64,000 nt of DNA, taken from Tenrec ecaudatus (taxonomy: Eukaryota; Chordata; Mammalia; Afrosoricida; Tenrecidae). The stretch lies in the NCBI RefSeq assembly GCF_050624435.1, contig NC_134547.1, forward strand, positions 29,622,419-29,686,418, given 5' to 3'. Shown here one piece after another: positions 1-11,994 of this stretch. The position numbers were made by a program, and so were the translations under genes. The first letter of the stretch is position 1. Every line of letters starts with the position of its first letter. The notes under the pieces are model-generated. The model did no database searches. It was given only the letters and a program-made list of their open reading frames with translations, and was not told where the DNA came from.

Positions 1-2247
1 CCAGACGCTATATATTTTAGTAGCCAGGCACCATCAGTTCTTCACCACACTTGCTTGTGCACCCATTTTGTCATCAATGATTGTGCCAGGAGGGTGAGAA
101 TCACAGAATGCCAGGTTGTTAGAAAAAAGTGTCCTTGCATTAAGGGAGGGCATGAGCAAAGGCCCGAAGTCCGTTCACAACCTCAGTGTATTGCCATATA
201 AATATATATACATAGGACAATACCTCTATTTTTATGACTTAATGTATTAACATATGTACACACCTATGCTTATACCTCTAACCATATCTTTGCTTCCTAG
301 ATAGTTCCTCTGTTTCTTTTCACCTTCCTCCTGCCCTACCATCATTCTTGCCCTACTTCCGTCTCTTAGTAATCCCTCTCAGCGAAATTGCTGTTGCTCC
401 AATACCCCCAGGATCTCTAAGACCTTGTTGATTTTATTTCCCTAATTGTTCCCTGTATATGACATTGTTTGGTCACCACTCCCTTCCCTTGCTTCCTCCC
501 TGCAGTCCCGCCAGGACCATAGTTGCTTTCTCCTCGAGCTTGCTTCCCATGCCTATTTTATATAAGTAGACAACCCAACAATAAAGAGACCAAACAAAAA
601 GAAAATAAAAGATTGAAAACAAACAAAACATACGTAATTCCAGTTCTGTCTGCTGACCTTTATGACTGTCTCCCCATTGGTCCTTGGGGAATTCTGGGAG
701 CTGCCCCTCCTAACCTGAAGTCTATTTTGGGGACTCTTCAGGGCTTGTGTCTTTTATTTGCTCCCATTGCTGTTCTGTTCCCTTCATGGTTTGCCCTGCT
801 GAGAGAGGGTTCAGATGGGATGAACTCCCTGCCATGGGTCCCCAGTGTTGTCCTCTGTCTTGGTATGCTCCAATGAGGGGACATGTCTTGAGCTGTTGTC
901 CACCCTATAGTCCTCTCTGTGCTTGAGCAGCTCCGTGCACAGACATCATCCTCCAGGCTTGGTGTGCAGACATGGGGTCTAGACAGTCCCTTTCACATTT
1001 TCCTTCTTGGTTTGTTTCTGTGTGGGCGTGGCATGCTGGTCCCTCTCCCCTACCTGTAGGTTTAGGGTTGTCGTCTGTAGCACATACATCTAGGGAGGGG
1101 TCAGTTTGGCTCTGATTGGGACCAGTACTTTAGCCTAATCTTTTCATGCATTTCTCTGCGTGGTTACGTTGCTCTCAAGGTTTGCTGCGCCATGGTGGGG
1201 TCTGCATGCACACTCCCAATTCTGTGGAGACATACCAATACTCTCCTCCTGGGTGGATTAGTGTCCTGCTCCCCCATGCCATCACCTCTCCCCCCTTTTT
1301 TCCCTCCCTCTTCTCCCCTTTCCGCCTTCTTTGTGTTGGAATAACATGTACCTCCTTGGGTTTGGTCCAACCTTCACCCGACTGCCTGTACCTCAATCCA
1401 TATAGTGTGAGATAAGTGGCTTTTCTTCTATACCTACTGTGGTGAATGTACTTACCTCAGGTGACTCATGTTGTATTTGTCCTTCTGTGATTGGCTAACT
1501 TCGCTTACATAATTTCCTCCAATTATTTCCATGAAATGACATGTTTCATGTGATCATCAGTGCTTTTTAGTGATGTGTAATACTCTATTGTGTGCTTATA
1601 ACAGAGTTTACTAATCCACTCATCTATTGATGGAAATTTAGGTGGTTTCCAATTTGTTGGGATCATGAATTGAGCTGCAATAAACATTGGAGCATAGATG
1701 GCTGGTCATGGTTTATTTTTTTACCTCTTCTGTGTATATGCCCAGTAGAGGGATAGCTCTACTGGGTCATAAGGTAGCTCAATTTCCATTTGCTTTAAAT
1801 ATCATCAGATTACTTTTCACAGACACTAAATATGTGTCTACAAGACCACCAGCAGTGGAGGAGAGTTCTTGCCACATCTCCAACATTTGTTGTTCTCTAA
1901 TTTGGTCTACCCTCAAGGGTGTTAGATGATAGCTCATGGTTATTTTAACTTGCATTTCTCTGATGGTTAATGCTCAGGAGCATTTTCTCATTTGTTTATT
2001 GCCCATTTGGGTCTCCTCCCTTGTGAAACTTCTATTAAGGTCTTTTTCCCACTTCCTTAGGGAGTTAACTGTTTTCCACTTTTTCAGGGAAGGTATTGTG
2101 GATTTTAGTAATAAGCTCTTTGTCTGTTGTGTCATTGCTAAAAATCCTCTCCCAGTATATGGGGTCTCTTGGTACCCTCTTGTTGAAGTCTTTCGACCCA
2201 CACAGGTGTTTTATCCTTAGCATACCCCACTTTACTATTTCAGGTTC

Positions 2248-2281
<34 letters not shown>

Positions 2282-3010
2282 ACTCTTCCCTATTGCAGTT
2301 ATGTATTCCCTCAGCCAAGATTCTTAGGGTTATTCCAATTCCTTCATTGATAGTCCTGATAGTTTGGGGTTTGACTTCTAAGTCTGTAATCCACCTTGAA
2401 TTTATTGTGCATGGGATCAACTATACATTTTGTTTTATTTTTCTACAGGTCGATATCCATTGATTCTAGCACCACTTGCTAAAGAGGGCATTAGCGTCTC
2501 ACTTGATACTTTTGGGGCCCTTGTTGAAGATCAGTAGTCTATATGTTGATGGTTTTATTTCTGGATTTTCTGTTCTCCATTGGTCTCAGTATCTGTCGTA
2601 ATACTAATACCTTGCTGTTTTGACCACTGTGACTGTTTAGTAGGTGTTACTCAGGTTAAGTGACCCCTCTGACTTTGTCCTTCTTCTTGAGGAGTTCTTG
2701 GCTAATTCTGGGATTCTTCCCTCTCCATATGAAATTGGTGGTCAGCTTTTCTAAGTCTTTGAAGAAGGTTGTTGGTATTTGAATCGGGATACTGTTACAC
2801 TTATATAGTGCCTTGGTTAAGATTGACATCTTTACAATATTGAGTCTTCTGATCCATGAGCATGGGATATTCTTCCATTTGTGGAGGTTGATTTTGGTTT
2901 CCTATAATAGGGTCCTATAGTTTTCCTTGTACAAGGCTTTTATGTTGTTATTAAATATATTCTTAGATATTTCCATTTGTTCTTGGCTATTATAAAGGGT
3001 ACTGCCTTCC
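1..3010 (-). mobile_element. L1 LINE, minus strand: 3' UTR plus C-terminal part of ORF2, cut by window edge
   Basis: Read on the minus strand, about 1400-3010 matches the familiar antisense of the mammalian L1 ORF2 C-terminal third: the tract around 1590-1690 (small-circle text 'tgatggaaatttagg', 'aataaacattggagc'), the stretch near 2380-2480 and the one near 2830-2890 all fall in the usual L1 order. Positions 1-1395 are its 3' UTR; the start of the window lies inside it, so the 3' tip is missing. It carries a 3' UTR type also seen at 50.1-51.8 kb and different from most other copies here. ORF2 is broken by many stops and cannot be active. A GT microsatellite sits inside it at about 2247-2281. 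The element stops abruptly at about 3010 against an older L1 tip. Confidence 0.85.
2247..2281. repeat. (GT)n microsatellite
   Basis: Nearly pure GT dinucleotide run within the antisense L1 ORF2 segment. It produces a meaningless CVCVCV open frame. Confidence 0.95.
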
Positions 3011-3023
3011 TTTTTTCCCTTTC

Positions 3024-3130
3024 TGAACAGTTTTATTATGATGTAATTCACATATCATATAATTCAATAGTACAATCATATAAAGAAGAGTTCTGCAATC
3101 ATCACCACAACCAGCTTTAGAACATTTAAA
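3024..3130 (-). mobile_element. Old L1 (L1M-type) 3' tip, minus strand
   Basis: The text 'cagttttattatgatgtaattcacatatcatataa...caatcatcaccacaa' is the antisense of the 3' end shared by ancient mammalian L1M elements. A second copy of the same tip lies near 23.1 kb. It separates the L1 ending at 3010 from the younger L1 tips that begin at 3148. Confidence 0.6.
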
Positions 3131-3147
3131 AAATTCTTTTAAAAAAT

Positions 3148-3175
3148 CATTTTATTGAGGGCTCATACAATTTTT
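3148..3175 (-). mobile_element. Isolated L1 3' tip fragment
   Basis: A short piece reading 'atcattttattgagggctcatacaa', the antisense 3' terminus of the local L1 family, lies just left of a full copy of the same terminus at 3193, separated by a T-rich and GT-rich spacer. It looks like an older tip into which the next L1 integrated, or a tail duplication. Confidence 0.6.
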
Positions 3176-3192
3176 TTTGTGTGTGTGTTTTT

Positions 3193-6085
3193 ATATCATT
3201 TTATTGGGGCTCATACAACTCTTATTACAATCCATACATATATAAATTGTGTAAAGCACATTTGTACATTCATTGCTCTCATCATTCTCAAAACATTTGC
3301 CTCCACCTAAGCCCCTGGCATCAGCTCCTCATTTCCCCCCTTCTTTCCCAGTGCCCCCTCCCTCATGAACCCTGGATAATTTATAAATTATTATTTTGAA
3401 ATATCTTGCACTGTACAATGTCTCCCTTCACCCAATTTTCTGTTGTCCATCCCCCAGAGAGGAGGTTATATGTAGATCCTTGCAATCACTTCCCCCTTTC
3501 CACCCCACTTTTCCTCCACCCTCCCAGTATCGTCATTATTGGCCCTGGTCCTGAAGGGATCATCTGTCCTGGATTCTCTGTGTTCCCAGTTCCTATCTGT
3601 ACCAGTGTACATCTTCTGTCCTAGCCAGATTTGTAAGGTAAAATAGGGATTATAATAGTGTGGGTGGGAGAAGAGGGGAGGAAACATTTAAGAACTGGAG
3701 GAAAGTTATGTTTCATCATGGCTACACTGCATTCTGGCTCGTCTCCTCCCCGCAACTCTTCTGTAAGGGGATGTCCAGTTGCCTACAGATGGATCTTGGG
3801 TCCCCAATCTGCACTCCCCCTCATTCACAATGATTTGATTTTTTGTTCTTTGATACCTGATCCCTTCAACACCTTGTGATCACACAGGCTGGTGTGCTTC
3901 TTCCATGCGGGCTTTGTTTCTTCTGAGCTAGATGGCTGCTTGTTTACCTTCAAGCCTTTAAGATCCCAGATGCTATATCTTTTGATAGCCAGGCACCATC
4001 AGCTTTCATCACCATTTGCTTATGTACCCATTTATCTTCAGCAATCATATTGGGGAGGTGAGCAAACAATGATATGACTTTTTGTTCTTTGATGCATGAT
4101 GATTGATCCCTTTGGCACCTAGTGTTGCTTCCAAGTTAGATGGCCACTTGTTTACCTTCGCGCCTCTAAGACCCCAGATGCTATATCTTTTTATTGCTAG
4201 TCACCGTCAGCTTTCTTTACATTTGCTTATGTACCCATTTGTCTTCAGTGATTATGTCGGGAAGGGGAGCATCATGGAATGCCAGTCTAACAAAAAAAGT
4301 GTTCTTGCATAGAAGGAGTACTTGAGTGGAAGCCAAATGTCCATCTGCTACCTTCATACTAAACCTAAAAAAATATATGCACATAAATCTATTTTCCCAA
4401 CCTCATGTATAAATATATTTACATATATAAATGCCTTTATTTAGACCTCTATAAATGTCCTTTGCTTCCTAGCTCTTTCCTCTATTTCCTTTTACTTTTC
4501 TCTTGTCCCACTATCATGCTCAGACTTCATTTAGGTTTCAGTAATTACTCTCTGTTACATTACCCTGGAACACGTCCTAACAGGCCTTCTATACCCTCCT
4601 TACCACATATTTGGATCACTTGTTGTTCCCTTGTCCCTGGGTTTGTTAAGACCACTTCCTTTCCCTCCACATCTACCTCTCCAATGTCCCCCCAGAACTG
4701 TCGGTCCCATTGTTTTCTCCTCCAGATCGTTCATCCAGCCTGTGGTGATAATAACTTGCACAAAAACAAGGCAGAGCAAAACAAAACAACAACAACAAAA
4801 AGCGAGTGACACACAAAACACGAACAACAAAAAAAGAAAAGTCTGTAGTTAGTTAGAGGATGGTTTGTTGACTTTTAGGAGTGTTTTCTGATTGAGTCTG
4901 ATGGAGTGCCAACCCTTGGCCCCAAAGTCTACTTTTGGTATTCCCTGGGGACTTCATTGCTATGTTCCCCTTGCCGTTCTGTTCTACGCCTTTAATGTTT
5001 TGCCTTGGTGTGGTGGGATCAGATCATGCGGATTTTCCACACTGTGTCTCTAGTGTTGTCCCCTGTAGGGTTATGGGTCAGTGAAGGATGTCATGTGGGG
5101 CCAGCCATATGGTCTTCTCTGTGGATTGGCTGCTCTAAGTGGGAATATCATCCTCAAGGCTTTTTGGGTGAGGATGTGCTCCACTCTCTATTTCTCCCCC
5201 TTGATTTTCTCCTGTGTGCTCTGATCAGGCATTTCCCTCTCCCAGAGCAGCAGATTCATTGCTGTCCTCTGATATAAATTCTTCTGGAGAGAGGGGCAGG
5301 TGTCCACGTACTTAGGATTGGAGCCGGCCATGCAGACCTCTCCACTGGCTCTCTACTCCACGTAAGCATGTTGCATTCACATCTTGGAGCACTGGGTTGA
5401 AGTCTTGTCCCTCTTTCCCTGTGGAGATATAAACAATACCCTCCCCTTGGGTTGGTTAGTACCCTATTCCCCTGCTACCCGTTTCTCTTTTATCCTTTCT
5501 CCCCTCCGTTTTAGTTAGTTAGTACATGTATCCCTGCCATACATGGTCTTGTCCTATGTATATAGCAACCCAATTGACTTCTGTTTGTTGATTTTCTATC
5601 CTGTCACTCTTCCATATTCCTCTATCACTGTTCGTACTCCTATTGTGGAACTTTTGGGATTTTCAATGTATAGAATCATGTCATCTTCAAATAGCAATAG
5701 TTTCACCCCCCCCTCTCCTAGTTGGATAGTTTTAATGTCCTTCTGCTCTCTTATGTTGATAGCTAGAACATCAAGTACCATATTGAATGGAAGTGGGGAC
5801 AAGGGCATCCTTTTCTTGTTCCTTTTTTCAGTGAGATTATTTCCATCTTTTCTCCATTGACTATTATGTTGACTGTTGGCTTTTTGTAGATAGCTTGTAT
5901 TAACTTGATGAATTTTCCTTCCGTTCCTATCTTCTTGAGTGTTTGAATTAGAATGAGTGTTGGATGTTGTCAAATGCTTTTTCTGCATCTATCACTATTA
6001 TCATGTGATTCTCATACTTTTTCTTCTCAATGTGGTTTATAGCATTGATATATTTTCAATGTTAAACCATCCCTGGAAAAAACTT
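3193..6085 (-). mobile_element. L1 LINE, minus strand, long 3' UTR fused to a reverse-transcriptase fragment
   Basis: The 3' terminus is at 3193 and the 3' UTR runs to about 5555. It includes two tandem ~240-bp units starting near 3838 and 4075 and an A-rich strand tract near 4755-4840. From about 5556 to 6085 the minus strand encodes an ORF2 reverse-transcriptase palm fragment. The frame at 5596-5988 contains FEDDMILYIENPKSS, where the catalytic box in L1 is normally FADDMI, so the alanine beside the aspartates has changed. The ORF2 C-terminal third is missing between the 3' UTR and this fragment, an internal deletion. At 6085 the plus-strand L1 begins. This piece and the one at 12671-15990 may be two halves of one older L1. 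Confidence 0.8.
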
Positions 6086-6104
6086 TCCCCTAAAGAATTC
6101 AAAG

Positions 6105-7110
6105 GGCAGACTTCCAGGAAGATGGCGACTGAATAACACATACCAGAGGGACTCCGCAGAAATCAGCCCAGGAGACTTACTAAGGGAAGTTCAACACTGC
6201 TGTATCACAGGAGGAGCATCATAAATATAAGGAGGCACAGATCCACAAGGTCTTGAGGGGCTGGGGGCTTTTGGCTTACCAGAGTGGAAGCCAGGTAGGG
6301 TTATATCATAACCTCACCCTGTCTCGGCCTGAGTCGGGACCATTTGGAGCGGGCCCTGAGACTTTTTCTCAACACAGCCACAGCTTGCTGCCACCTCGGG
6401 GCAGGGATTAAACACTTACAGCTCCATGGCCAGAGATCAGAGCTCAGTTACATTGTTACTTTTGATCCCCTCTCTTCTCTCTATCCTCCCACAGCCTCGG
6501 TGGGCTTACTTTTAATTTCCCCCCCTGCTCTTTGACTCTTCCCTGTAATCTCACACTCCACTGCTGACCTCCAGACTACTCCCCTTAACCTAGGGAATTT
6601 ATGCCTGCCCCCCCGCCCCCCAGTTAGGTGAACTCCACCCTGTTCAACTTAGCCCAAGGTTGAGAAAAACCCGGCCAACCTCCACCAGGGGATACTCTGC
6701 CCAACTTCTTACCATGGAATTCCTACCTGTGAGGCTGGGGGAGCTCCTGTTTTTCCTCTGTGAGCCCACGTGACTGAGGAAAGTTCCTCTCACCTACCTT
6801 AGTGCCTCACATGGCCTAAGGCAGCTCGGCCAACACTCACCATATTCCAAGCTTCTGCAGGAACCTCTGCCCAACCTCCACAGTGATCTACCTGGCCAAG
6901 GCAATTCTGGCCACCATTCCTGGTGTGCTGCACCAAACCAGCTTTCTGGGCCACTTCCCTGAGAGGGAAGCCATAGGAGGATAAAGTGGTAAGCTAATTC
7001 CGTAGTGAAATTAGGTGGAGGCAATTCAAAGAAGCATTCCTATGAGTCTCCCAGAAAGAGCCAGTGCTCTTTGACTCTCTGGAAATGGCACTTGGCTCCT
7101 CTAAAATAAC
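6105..7110 (+). promoter_or_regulatory. L1 5' UTR with YY1-like start motif
   Basis: Its first ~680 bp match the L1 5' UTRs at 11995-12670 and 57000-57798, both on the opposite strand, at roughly 85% by eye. The AAGATGGCG motif about 10 bp from the end corresponds to the YY1 site that positions transcription in human L1. That promoter role is inferred from the family and is not shown here. Confidence 0.6.
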
Positions 7111-7113
7111 ACA

Positions 7114-8020
7114 ATGCAAACAACAATCAGCCCCAATAACCTCAATGAAATAACAGGTGAAACAAAAGGCAACAGCAGAAGATATCCTGAACATAACGAC
7201 ATGCATAGAAGAAGCAGACTTGAGCTGCCACAGAAAGAAATTTTCAGAATGTTGCTTGTAGTCATACAAGATATGAGGGAAACAATACAGAAAAAGGATG
7301 AAATAATAGAGGACACAAAGTCCATACAAAAAAGAGAAATACAAGAGTTTATGGAGGAGATAACAAAATCCAGTAGCAGATATATGGAACTCACAAATTG
7401 ACTGGAGGATGCAGAGAACTGCACGAGTGACTTGGAGGACAGCCAACAGACTTTAGCAAATGCGAACAAAAATCTAATAAGATCGTCAGAGATGCTGAAG
7501 GAAATCTAAGAGTTATGGCTGATGTTATGAAGAGGAACATTAGAATTGTTGGATTACTGGAGGGGGACACAACAAAGAAGTCATATGCAACAATAGTGAG
7601 CGAATTCTTGGAGGAGATTAATGAATGAAAACCAGAGAACTATTCAGGAGGCTGAAAGAATACCAGCTAGACTGAATCCCAAGAAGTCTCCAAGCCACAT
7701 AATAGTTAAACTATCCAACTTTGAGGAAAAGGAGAAAATCGTGAGAGCAGCCAGGGAAAAACAAGCAATCACAGATAAAGGTTCCCAAATAAGAATATGC
7801 TCAGACCTATCAGCAGAAACTATGGAAAGAGGGGAGAGTGGTGTAACATATTCCTGAAATTGAAGGAAAAAACGCAAACTCAAGAATAGTCTACCCCGAC
7901 AAATTATCGATCAAGATAGATGGAGAAGTAAGAGTCTTCCCAGACAAGGAAAACCTCAAAGAATACGTTAGAAGAAAGCCATCCTTAAAAAGATCCTTGC
8001 TGACCCAGTATGAGTAGAAC
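7114..8020 (+). pseudogene. L1 ORF1p pseudogene (coiled-coil RNA-binding protein)
   Basis: Three frame fragments follow the order of L1 ORF1p. 7114-7401 is the N-terminal and coiled-coil part, rich in E, K, I and Q in heptad-like spacing, ending at an early TGA. The 7430-7620 stretch continues in another frame. 7621-7857 contains the RRM-to-CTD region, with the conserved REKQAIT and DLSAETM patterns. The CTD tail to about 8020 has several stops. Intact L1 ORF1p is about 340 residues and acts as a trimeric nucleic-acid chaperone in the L1 particle; this copy has at least three frame breaks and cannot make it. Confidence 0.8.
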
Positions 8021-8140
8021 AATAACACTCACTAAGCATAAATAAGAGACTGCCGCATAGAACAACCTCACCCAAAGGCAACAAAGAGAAAACAGACACC
8101 AAGATAGCATTGACTTAAGGATGGAAAGAAGTCAAGAATG

Positions 8141-8142
<2 letters not shown>

Positions 8143-8175
<33 letters not shown>
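8143..8175. repeat. (AC)n microsatellite
   Basis: AC run in the spacer between the ORF1 and ORF2 remnants of the plus-strand L1. Confidence 0.95.
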
Positions 8176-8177
<2 letters not shown>

Positions 8178-9561
8178 AAACACACTAATAAGAAAGGAAG
8201 ATAGGAAAGCACCGAACACAAAAGTTATAAGATGGCATCACAGAGTACGCAGATAGAGATAATAACCCTGAATATCAATGGACTGAACTCAGGCATTAAA
8301 ACAATGAGACTAGAAGACTGGCTTAGAAAACAATCCATCAATCTACTGCCTACAGGAAAAACATCTCAAGGCTATAGACAAAAATATATGCCGAGAATGA
8401 AAGGCTGGACAAAAGTATACCAAGCTAACAGCAATTCAAAAAAAGCAGGCTTGCAATCCTAATCTCAGATAAAATTGACCTCAAAGTGCAAACCATAAAA
8501 AGAGATAAGGAGGGACACTATATAATGCTCAAGGGAAAGGTAAACAAAGAACCGCTAAGGATTGTAAAACATACATTCCCTGAATGAGAGACCTGCTAAA
8601 TACGTCAATCAAACAGGCCAAAAGATGCAAAAAGACATCACAGCCTCAACAATTATAGTTGGCGACTTTAGTACACCACTCTCAGAGAAACAAAAATCAC
8701 AGGAAAAGAAAGTTAACAAGGAGGCTAGAGATCTAAACACTAAAATTAGACAATCTGAGCTCACAGATATTTACAAAGCTTTTCATCTGAATACAACAAA
8801 TTCACATTCTTTTCAAGCCTGCATAGCACATATTCGAAGATAGACCACATGCTGGGGCATAAGGCGAATCTACATTAATTTAAACCCATACAAACTTCTC
8901 TCTCTGACCACTGTGCCACAAGGCTGGAAATAAACAAAAAGAAGAGCAAGAATACAAGAGGAAACAAATGGAGAATGAATAACTTTATTGCAAAAGAAGT
9001 GCATATTGGCACAGATCAGAGATGAAATTAGGAAATTTCTAGAAACCAACGAGAATGAGAACACAACGTACCAAAACTCATGGGACACAGCAAAGGCATT
9101 TATCAGAGGAAGTCTCATAGCAATACATGCACACCGTAAAAAGGAAGAAACTCATGATTGATATGCTGGCACAAAATTTACATCAACTAGAACAGAGTCA
9201 GCAGGAAAATCCTAGTAATAGCAAAAGAAATGAAATAATAAAAATCAGGGCTGAGATTCAGGAGAGGGGAAATAAGAAATCTATGGGGAAAATTAATGCT
9301 ACTAAAAGTTGGTTCTTTGAAAGGGTAACAGAATTGACATGCCATTGGAAAGCCTAACCAAATAAAGGAGGGAACAGATTTCAATAGCAAGAATGAGGGA
9401 TGAAAGAGGGGACATTATAACAGACCCCAAAGAAATCAAAAGGATAATTACACAGTACTACGAAGGATTGTACTCCAATGAATTCAACAACTTGGAAGAC
9501 ATGGACACATTCTTGGAAAAACAATCCCTCCCTAGACTACCCCCAAAGGATGTCAAGAATC

Positions 9562-9584
9562 TACACACACACACACACACACAC

Positions 9585-9649
<65 letters not shown>
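9562..9649. repeat. (AC)n(GA)n compound microsatellite inside L1 ORF2
   Basis: About 14 AC repeats followed by about 29 GA repeats. The open frame across it reads HTHT...RERE and is a repeat artefact. Confidence 0.95.
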
Positions 9650-9653
<4 letters not shown>

Positions 9654-10047
9654 GAAGAACTAAACAAGATTATCAAGGGACTACTAACAAAAAATACCCT
9701 GGACCAGATGGCTTCACAGGAGAATTATACCAATTAAGTAGGAAATAACTAACACCAATTCTATACAAACTCTTCCAGAACATAGAAAAACATGGCAAAC
9801 TCCCAAAATCCTTCTATTAAGCTAGTATAACTCTGATACCCAAACCGGGCAAGGATCCCACAAGAATCAAAAACTACAGATCAATATCCCTAATGAACAT
9901 TGATGCAAAAATCCTTAACAAAATACTGGCCAATAGAATACAAAACTATATAAAACAAATAATTCACCATGACTAAGTGGTATTCATATCAGGGATGCAG
10001 ACATGGTTCAATATATGAAAGGTCAATAGTATCATTTGCCACATTGG

Positions 10048-10262
10048 AGAGATAAATGGCTTGGTGAGCCTCGCCTTTCTAATTCTCGGCTCTCTTGCTT
10101 TGTGATGGTCGGACCAGGGTGCAGCTGCCTTAGCCAGTTCCCTACTTCAGCTGCAAGGCTCAGTTTTTGCAAGGCATCCCCAAGGTAAAGCCCCATGGAC
10201 CTACCCCGATGCAGCCGTGGGTGCTGGAGCAGCCGTGTGGAGACCCCTGCCAGCGCTGAGAT
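10048..10262 (+). mobile_element. Internal LTR fragment embedded in L1 ORF2
   Basis: Starting at gagataaatggcttggtgag and ending at cagcgctgag, this matches the middle of the LTR family found at 40565-41122 (+), 33905-34313 (-) and 47034-47290 (+). Neither LTR end is present. The right side resumes exactly in L1 ORF2 (an AEKAFD motif follows). A shared 'gagata' at both junctions suggests joining through short homology rather than normal integration. Confidence 0.7.
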
Positions 10263-11994
10263 AATATCAATACATGCAGAAAAGCATTCGACAACATCCA
10301 ACACCAATTCCTGTTTAAGACACTTGAGAAGATAGGAATGGAAGGAAAATTTCTCAAGACAATACAAACTGTATATGAAAAACCAACAGCAAGCATGGTT
10401 GTCAATGGAGAAAAGACTAACACAATCCCACTGAAAAGGAAGACCAGACAAGGATGCCCTTTGTCCCCACTCTTTTTTAATATCATACTGCAGGTTTTAG
10501 GTAACAGCATAAGGCAAAGAAAAGATATCAATGGTATTCATCTGGGGAAGGAAGAGGAGAGCCTATCATTATTTGCAGATGATATTTCTTATATGGAAAA
10601 TCCCAAAAGCTCCACAAGGGGAGTACTGAAAGTATGTACAGCCACTCTGAAAATTGATCTGGCGATAACTAAAACAGATGGAAATCAAGTTACCATACGA
10701 CCCAGCAATCCCCCTACTGGGCATATATCCAGAAGAGGCAAGATACAAACCACAGCGAGACATCTGTGCTCCAATGTTCATGTGGCACAGTTCACAATTG
10801 CAAGGAGATGGAAACAACACAAATTTCCATCAGCTGACTAGCGGATTAAAAAAACTGATGCATACATATAATGGAGTACTACGTATTGCTAAAACACAGT
10901 GATGAACGTATGAAGCACATCGCTGCTTGGGGAGAACTGGAAGAAATCATGGTAAGCGAAGTAAGCAGAGCACAAAAGGACACGTACAACACGAGTCTGC
11001 TGAGGCAAGCTTTAAAAAAAAGTGAAAAGGGGCATACAGAAAAAGCTACTGTATACAAACATTCCTGGGGTGAGGACAAGGTAGCATGGCAGGTGCGAGA
11101 CCAAATCCAGGCATACATATGGTAGCCTACTATAAAGGAGAGGGGGTGCAGAAAAAATAAAAAAGGAATGGGTAGTGGGGTTGGAGGGTATTGTCTATAC
11201 CTCCACAGGGAAAGAGGGACCAGACTTGAACTCAGTGCTCCAAAATGTGAATGCAACATGTCGACATGGAGTAGAGAACCAGTGGAGTGGTCTGAGGGGC
11301 CGGCCCCAATCCCAATTATGTGGGATTTATTTCAGAAGAATTTATTTCAGAGGACAGCACTGAATCTGCAGCTCTGGGAGAGGGAAATGCCTGATCAGAG
11401 CACACAGGAGCAAATGAAGGGGGAGGAAGAGAGAGTGGAGCACATCTTCACCTACCAAGCCTTGAGGATGACATTCTCACTCAGAGCTGCCAGTCAACAG
11501 AGAAGACCATATGACTGGCCCCACTATGAGACACGATATATCTCACTGATCCATAACCCTACAGGGGACAACATTGGAGACACAGGGAGTGAATTCCACT
11601 GATCTGATCAAGGGTAATGTAACCGAGAGGAATTACTGAAACCAAAATGAAGTCTTAGCATGTTAGTGAGATAAGAGGAAAGTCAAAGGAAATAGAGGAA
11701 AGAGTTAGGAGGCAAAGGGCATTTATAGAGGTCTAAATAAAGGCATGTACATATGTAAATATATTTATATATGAGGAAGGGGAAATAGATTTATGTGCAT
11801 ATATTTATAGGTTTAGTATTAAGGTAGCAGATGGATATTGGACCTCCATTCAAGTACTCCCTCAATGCAAGAATACTTTATTCCGTTAAACTGGCATTCC
11901 ATGATGTTCACCTTCCTGAAACAATCGCTGAAGACAAATGGGTGCATAAGCAAATGTGGTGAAGGAAGCTGATGGAACTGTCAAAAGATAGGCA

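Larger units (their letters stand above)
8232..11125 (+). pseudogene. L1 ORF2p pseudogene (endonuclease and reverse transcriptase)
   Basis: The reading starts at an ATG followed by the endonuclease signature ITLNINGLNS (8232-8460). The catalytic QETH segment is degraded to GKTS, so the metal-binding Glu is gone. A second endonuclease block with IIVGDF is at about 8640-8720. The inter-domain region (8870-9740) and the RT segment with YRSISLMN and NKILANRI (about 9860-9960) follow. The RT palm is at 10338-10630 with QGCPLSPLFFNII and FADDISYM, so both aspartates survive. Then there is a jump to the C-terminus (about 10640-11125). Frames change repeatedly, a 215-bp foreign segment interrupts the palm, and the thumb and Cys region is mostly deleted. 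Intact ORF2p is about 1275 residues. Confidence 0.85.
6105..11990 (+). mobile_element. L1 LINE, plus strand, 5' end present, decayed ORF1 and ORF2, truncated 3' UTR
   Basis: The element begins near 6109 with gacttccaggaagatggcga, an AGATGGCG core like the YY1 site at the head of human L1. A ~1-kb 5' UTR follows (6105-7110), then ORF1 remnants (7114-8020), a ~200-bp spacer with an AC run, ORF2 remnants (8232 to about 11125) and the first part of the 3' UTR (to 11990). ORF2 has lost the stretch between the FADD box and the extreme C-terminus (junction near 10630-10640). It carries a foreign 215-bp LTR fragment at 10048-10262 and a microsatellite at 9562-9649. The 3' tip and poly(A) are missing; at about 11990 it abuts an inverted L1 5' UTR. 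No TSD was found. It is non-functional. Confidence 0.85.

Noticed and set aside
9393..9737. 114-codon frame with HTHT and RERE runs
   Set aside because: L1 ORF2 text crossed by an AC/GA microsatellite; not a separate protein.
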